Below, piece by piece: positions 28,114 to 28,660 of a DNA stretch of 28,660 nt. The notes below the pieces were generated by a model. The model was not told the origin of the DNA and searched no databases. It saw only the letters and a list, made by a program, of their open reading frames with translations. Every line of letters begins with the position of its first letter. The stretch's first letter is position 1. Location: positions 1 to 28,660 of the forward strand of contig CAYTWT010000195.1 of assembly GCA_964442185.1 (NCBI GenBank). The letters are read 5' to 3'. The position numbers and the translations under genes were made by a program. This DNA is from CADEEV01 sp964442185. Lineage in GTDB: Bacteria > Acidobacteriota > Vicinamibacteria > Fen-336.

Positions 28114-28131
28114 TTATGTGATAGTACGTAA
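28114..28131. promoter_or_regulatory. Candidate MocR operator and overlapping divergent promoters
   Basis: TTATGT (28114-28119) and ACGTAA (28126-28131) form an inverted repeat matching at 5 of 6 positions around a 6-base centre. On the minus strand TACTAT (28126-28121) is a good -10 for the PPOX gene. On the plus strand GATAGT (28120-28125) could be the -10 of the regulator, 8 bases before its ATG. A MocR protein bound here could control both genes; this is inference. Confidence 0.45.
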
Positions 28132-28133
28132 CG

Positions 28134-28660
28134 ATGTCCGTCCCACTACAATATTCGATTCGGGGCCGGCGCTCAAGCGAGCTGGCGCTGAGCATCGAGG
28201 CGGCGATCCGCGAAGGCCGCTTCCAGCCCGGCGCCGCGCTGCCGCCCGTGCGCGCCCTGGCCGCCAGCCTGCGCATCAGTCCCGCCACGGTGGCCTCTGC
28301 CTATCGTCGCCTCGCCAGCCGTGGGCTGCTCACCGGCCAGGGCCGGCGTGGCACGCGCGTGAGCCCGCGCCCGCCGTTGCGCCTGCCCGCTCCCGCGCCG
28401 ATCGCCGCGCACCTGTGGAATCTGGCCGATGGCAACCCCGATCCTCGCTTGCTGCCGAAGCTCCGGCCCGCGCTCCAGGGCTGCGCCAGGCAGCCACGGC
28501 TCTATGGCACGGAGCAGAACCGAGCCGATCTGCTGGCAGCGGCTCGGAGGCAGTTCGCGGCCGATGGCATCCCTGCCGAATCCGTTGCGATCGTGGGAGG
28601 CGCCCTGGACGGCCTCGAGCGCGTGCTGCAGGCCCAGCTTCGCCCCGGCGACCTGATCGC
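28134..28660 (+). CDS. MocR/GntR-family transcription regulator with aminotransferase-like domain, 3' end cut by window edge
   Basis: The frame from ATG 28134 is open to the right edge (175 complete codons). Residues 1-75 are a GntR winged helix: I-E-A-A-I-R-E-G-R-F-Q-P-G-A-A-L-P-P-V-R, followed by L-A-A-S-L-R-I-S-P-A-T-V-A-S-A-Y-R-R-L. After a Pro-rich linker comes the beginning of a fold type I aminotransferase domain: L-A-D-G-N-P-D-P-R-L-L-P, L-Y-G-T-E-Q-N-R-A-D-L and V-G-G-A-L-D-G-L-E-R-V. MocR regulators often bind PLP or an amine and control nearby vitamin B6 or amino-acid genes. The PLP lysine would lie beyond the edge. The divergent PPOX-fold gene is the obvious candidate target. Confidence 0.9.
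   Translation, partial: MSVPLQYSIRGRRSSELALSIEAAIREGRFQPGAALPPVRALAASLRISPATVASAYRRLASRGLLTGQGRRGTRVSPRPPLRLPAPAPIAAHLWNLADGNPDPRLLPKLRPALQGCARQPRLYGTEQNRADLLAAARRQFAADGIPAESVAIVGGALDGLERVLQAQLRPGDLI

Overview
The window comes from the chromosome of a high-GC bacterium (roughly two thirds G+C by eye). Genes are tightly packed, and many neighbours overlap by the four bases ATGA or GTGA. The gene order rplM-rpsI-rpsB-tsf-pyrH-frr, the short EF-Ts (213 aa), the archaeal-type aspartate-semialdehyde dehydrogenase, the GH57 branching enzyme beside a DUF4912 protein, and the Memo/AMMECR1 pair would fit an uncultivated deltaproteobacterial, Myxococcota, Acidobacteriota or similar lineage. That placement is inference. 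I see no phage, IS element, CRISPR array, tRNA or rRNA.

Left part, minus strand (1-8431). Two probable transcription units run leftward. The upstream one is a large GT-C-like membrane protein, a Spy/CpxP-like periplasmic protein, an ECF sigma factor, its zinc-binding anti-sigma factor, and a second Spy/CpxP-like protein. The downstream one is a DUF4912 protein, a GH57 glycogen branching enzyme, a Memo-family protein and an AMMECR1-family protein cut by the window edge.

DNA repair block, plus strand (8518-13130). A secreted coiled-coil protein of unknown role comes first. It is followed by LexA, a small DUF3467 protein, a DinB-like Y-family polymerase with a clamp-binding motif, endonuclease III and a nitrilase-family amidase.

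Translation block, plus strand (13169-20526). A near-consensus promoter drives rplM-rpsI-rpsB. A strong intrinsic terminator lies between rpsB and tsf, only 16 bases before the tsf start, and looks like an attenuator. tsf, pyrH and frr follow, then threonine synthase, a long AlaX-type alanyl-tRNA editing protein and a type I asparaginase.

Right part (20508-28660). A GT-C-like membrane protein (minus) and panB (plus) diverge from a 366-base intergenic region. This region holds the most striking signal of the window: 13 same-strand DnaA-box-like 10-mers (consensus TTWTCCACAG) at near-exact steps of 11 or 22 bases over 230 bases. It could be a replication origin, a DnaA-binding or titration cluster, or a regulatory array. 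Then come panB-panE-panC (pantothenate synthesis), a dGTPase-like HD protein, asd, and a divergent pair: a PPOX-fold FMN-binding protein and a MocR/GntR regulator cut by the right edge.

A recurrent promoter style is also visible. Several genes without a Shine-Dalgarno sequence have a -10-like hexamer (often TAGAAT followed by CG) only 7 to 15 bases before the start codon, which suggests leaderless or very short-leader mRNAs.
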